A stretch of DNA of 6,055 nucleotides from contig JASHOI010000178.1 in assembly GCA_030041195.1 (NCBI GenBank), positions 1-6,055 of the forward strand, written 5' to 3'. A program made the translations under genes and the position numbers. The DNA is from Streptosporangiaceae bacterium. GTDB lineage: Bacteria; Actinomycetota; Actinomycetes; Streptosporangiales; Streptosporangiaceae. Below, piece after piece: positions 5,693 to 6,055 of this stretch. The notes under the pieces were generated by a model, which worked only from the letters and a program-made list of their open reading frames with translations, had not been told where the DNA came from and did no database searches. Each line of letters opens with the position of its first letter. Positions within the stretch are counted from its first letter, which is position 1.

Positions 5693-6055
5693 TTAGGCCC
5701 GGCCGCCCTCTTCGCCCGTTGCGGGGGGTTCGGCTTTTGCGGGCTGGCCGGCCTCTCCTGGCTGGTCGTCGGTGGCGGCTAGGTGCAGCCGCCGCTCGGT
5801 GACCGCGACGGCGAGCTCGACCCGGGAGGAGCACGAGGTCTTCCGGTACAGCCGGGTCAGGTACGCCTCAACGGTCTTGACGCTGATGCTGAGGGCGTGT
5901 GCGATCTGCTGGTTCGTGCGGCCCTCGTGCACCAGCAGCGCGACGCTGAGCTCGCGCCGGGTCAGCTGCACCGGGCCCCGGGCCGGAACGCCGGCCGCCG
6001 CCTGAAAGGACGGCTGCGGCGGGGGCAGCCCGGCGGCGCGCATGGCCGCGGCCAC
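5693..6055 (-). CDS. LuxR-type HTH regulator, C-terminal part (cut by the right edge)
   Basis: The frame runs from the right edge to a TAA at 5693-5695, giving 120 residues. The LuxR/FixJ C-terminal HTH is clear: LTRRELSVALLVHEGRTNQQIAHALSIS, then the recognition helix VKTVEAYLTRLYRKT and SRVELAVAV, about residues 31-86. The remaining tail (about 92-120) is Ala/Pro/Glu-rich. The GTG at 6055 may be an internal valine rather than a start. The preceding region is a Pro/Ala-rich linker, as is usual before this HTH in large LAL-type or response-regulator proteins, so the gene probably continues well beyond the window. The N-terminal input domain, and so the signal, cannot be seen. Confidence 0.85.
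   Translation of the reverse strand: MAAAMRAAGLPPPQPSFQAAAGVPARGPVQLTRRELSVALLVHEGRTNQQIAHALSISVKTVEAYLTRLYRKTSCSSRVELAVAVTERRLHLAATDDQPGEAGQPAKAEPPATGEEGGRA

Noticed and set aside
5230..5802. A 190-codon plus-strand frame through marR
   Set aside because: It is a shifted frame of marR with Arg/Ala/Gly-rich sequence that runs on through the terminator hairpin.

Overview
The window is very GC-rich, its coding genes use G/C-ending codons, and long shadow frames lie opposite the real genes. Together with a RecQ-type helicase, a secreted DUF1906-type protein, a MarR regulator and a LuxR-type HTH protein, this points to a high-GC actinomycete (Streptomyces-like or a relative). No species can be named from the sequence alone.

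Layout. Positions 1-67 hold the last 21 codons of a plus-strand gene that enters from the left. Positions 68-708 contain no convincing gene. They hold short palindromes, a 10-bp direct repeat, a small high-GC3 reading frame of doubtful status and a 14-bp tandem repeat ending at the recQ stop codon, and may be a remnant of mobile DNA. A full-length recQ follows on the minus strand (2589 to 709). Upstream of it, on the same strand and 48 bp away, is a 745-residue exported protein (4875 to 2638) with a signal peptide, an N-terminal region of unknown function, a DUF1906 (Rv2525c-type) glycoside-hydrolase-like domain and a seven-repeat beta-propeller of the PLL/lectin-like kind. A 229-bp divergent intergenic region separates it from a plus-strand MarR-family gene (5105-5608). 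A strong GC-rich hairpin lies between the marR stop and the stop of a convergent minus-strand gene. Only the C-terminal LuxR-type HTH part of that last gene is inside the window (5693-6055).

How the parts may work together. The most informative arrangement is the divergent pair of MarR regulator and exported DUF1906-propeller protein. A 21-bp imperfect palindrome (5059-5079) just upstream of marR, close to a likely leaderless promoter, is a good candidate for the MarR operator. It could control marR itself and possibly the exported protein. RecQ is a housekeeping DNA-repair helicase and is probably beside this pair by chance, although the short co-directional gap allows read-through. I found no CRISPR array, tRNA, rRNA or intact insertion sequence.
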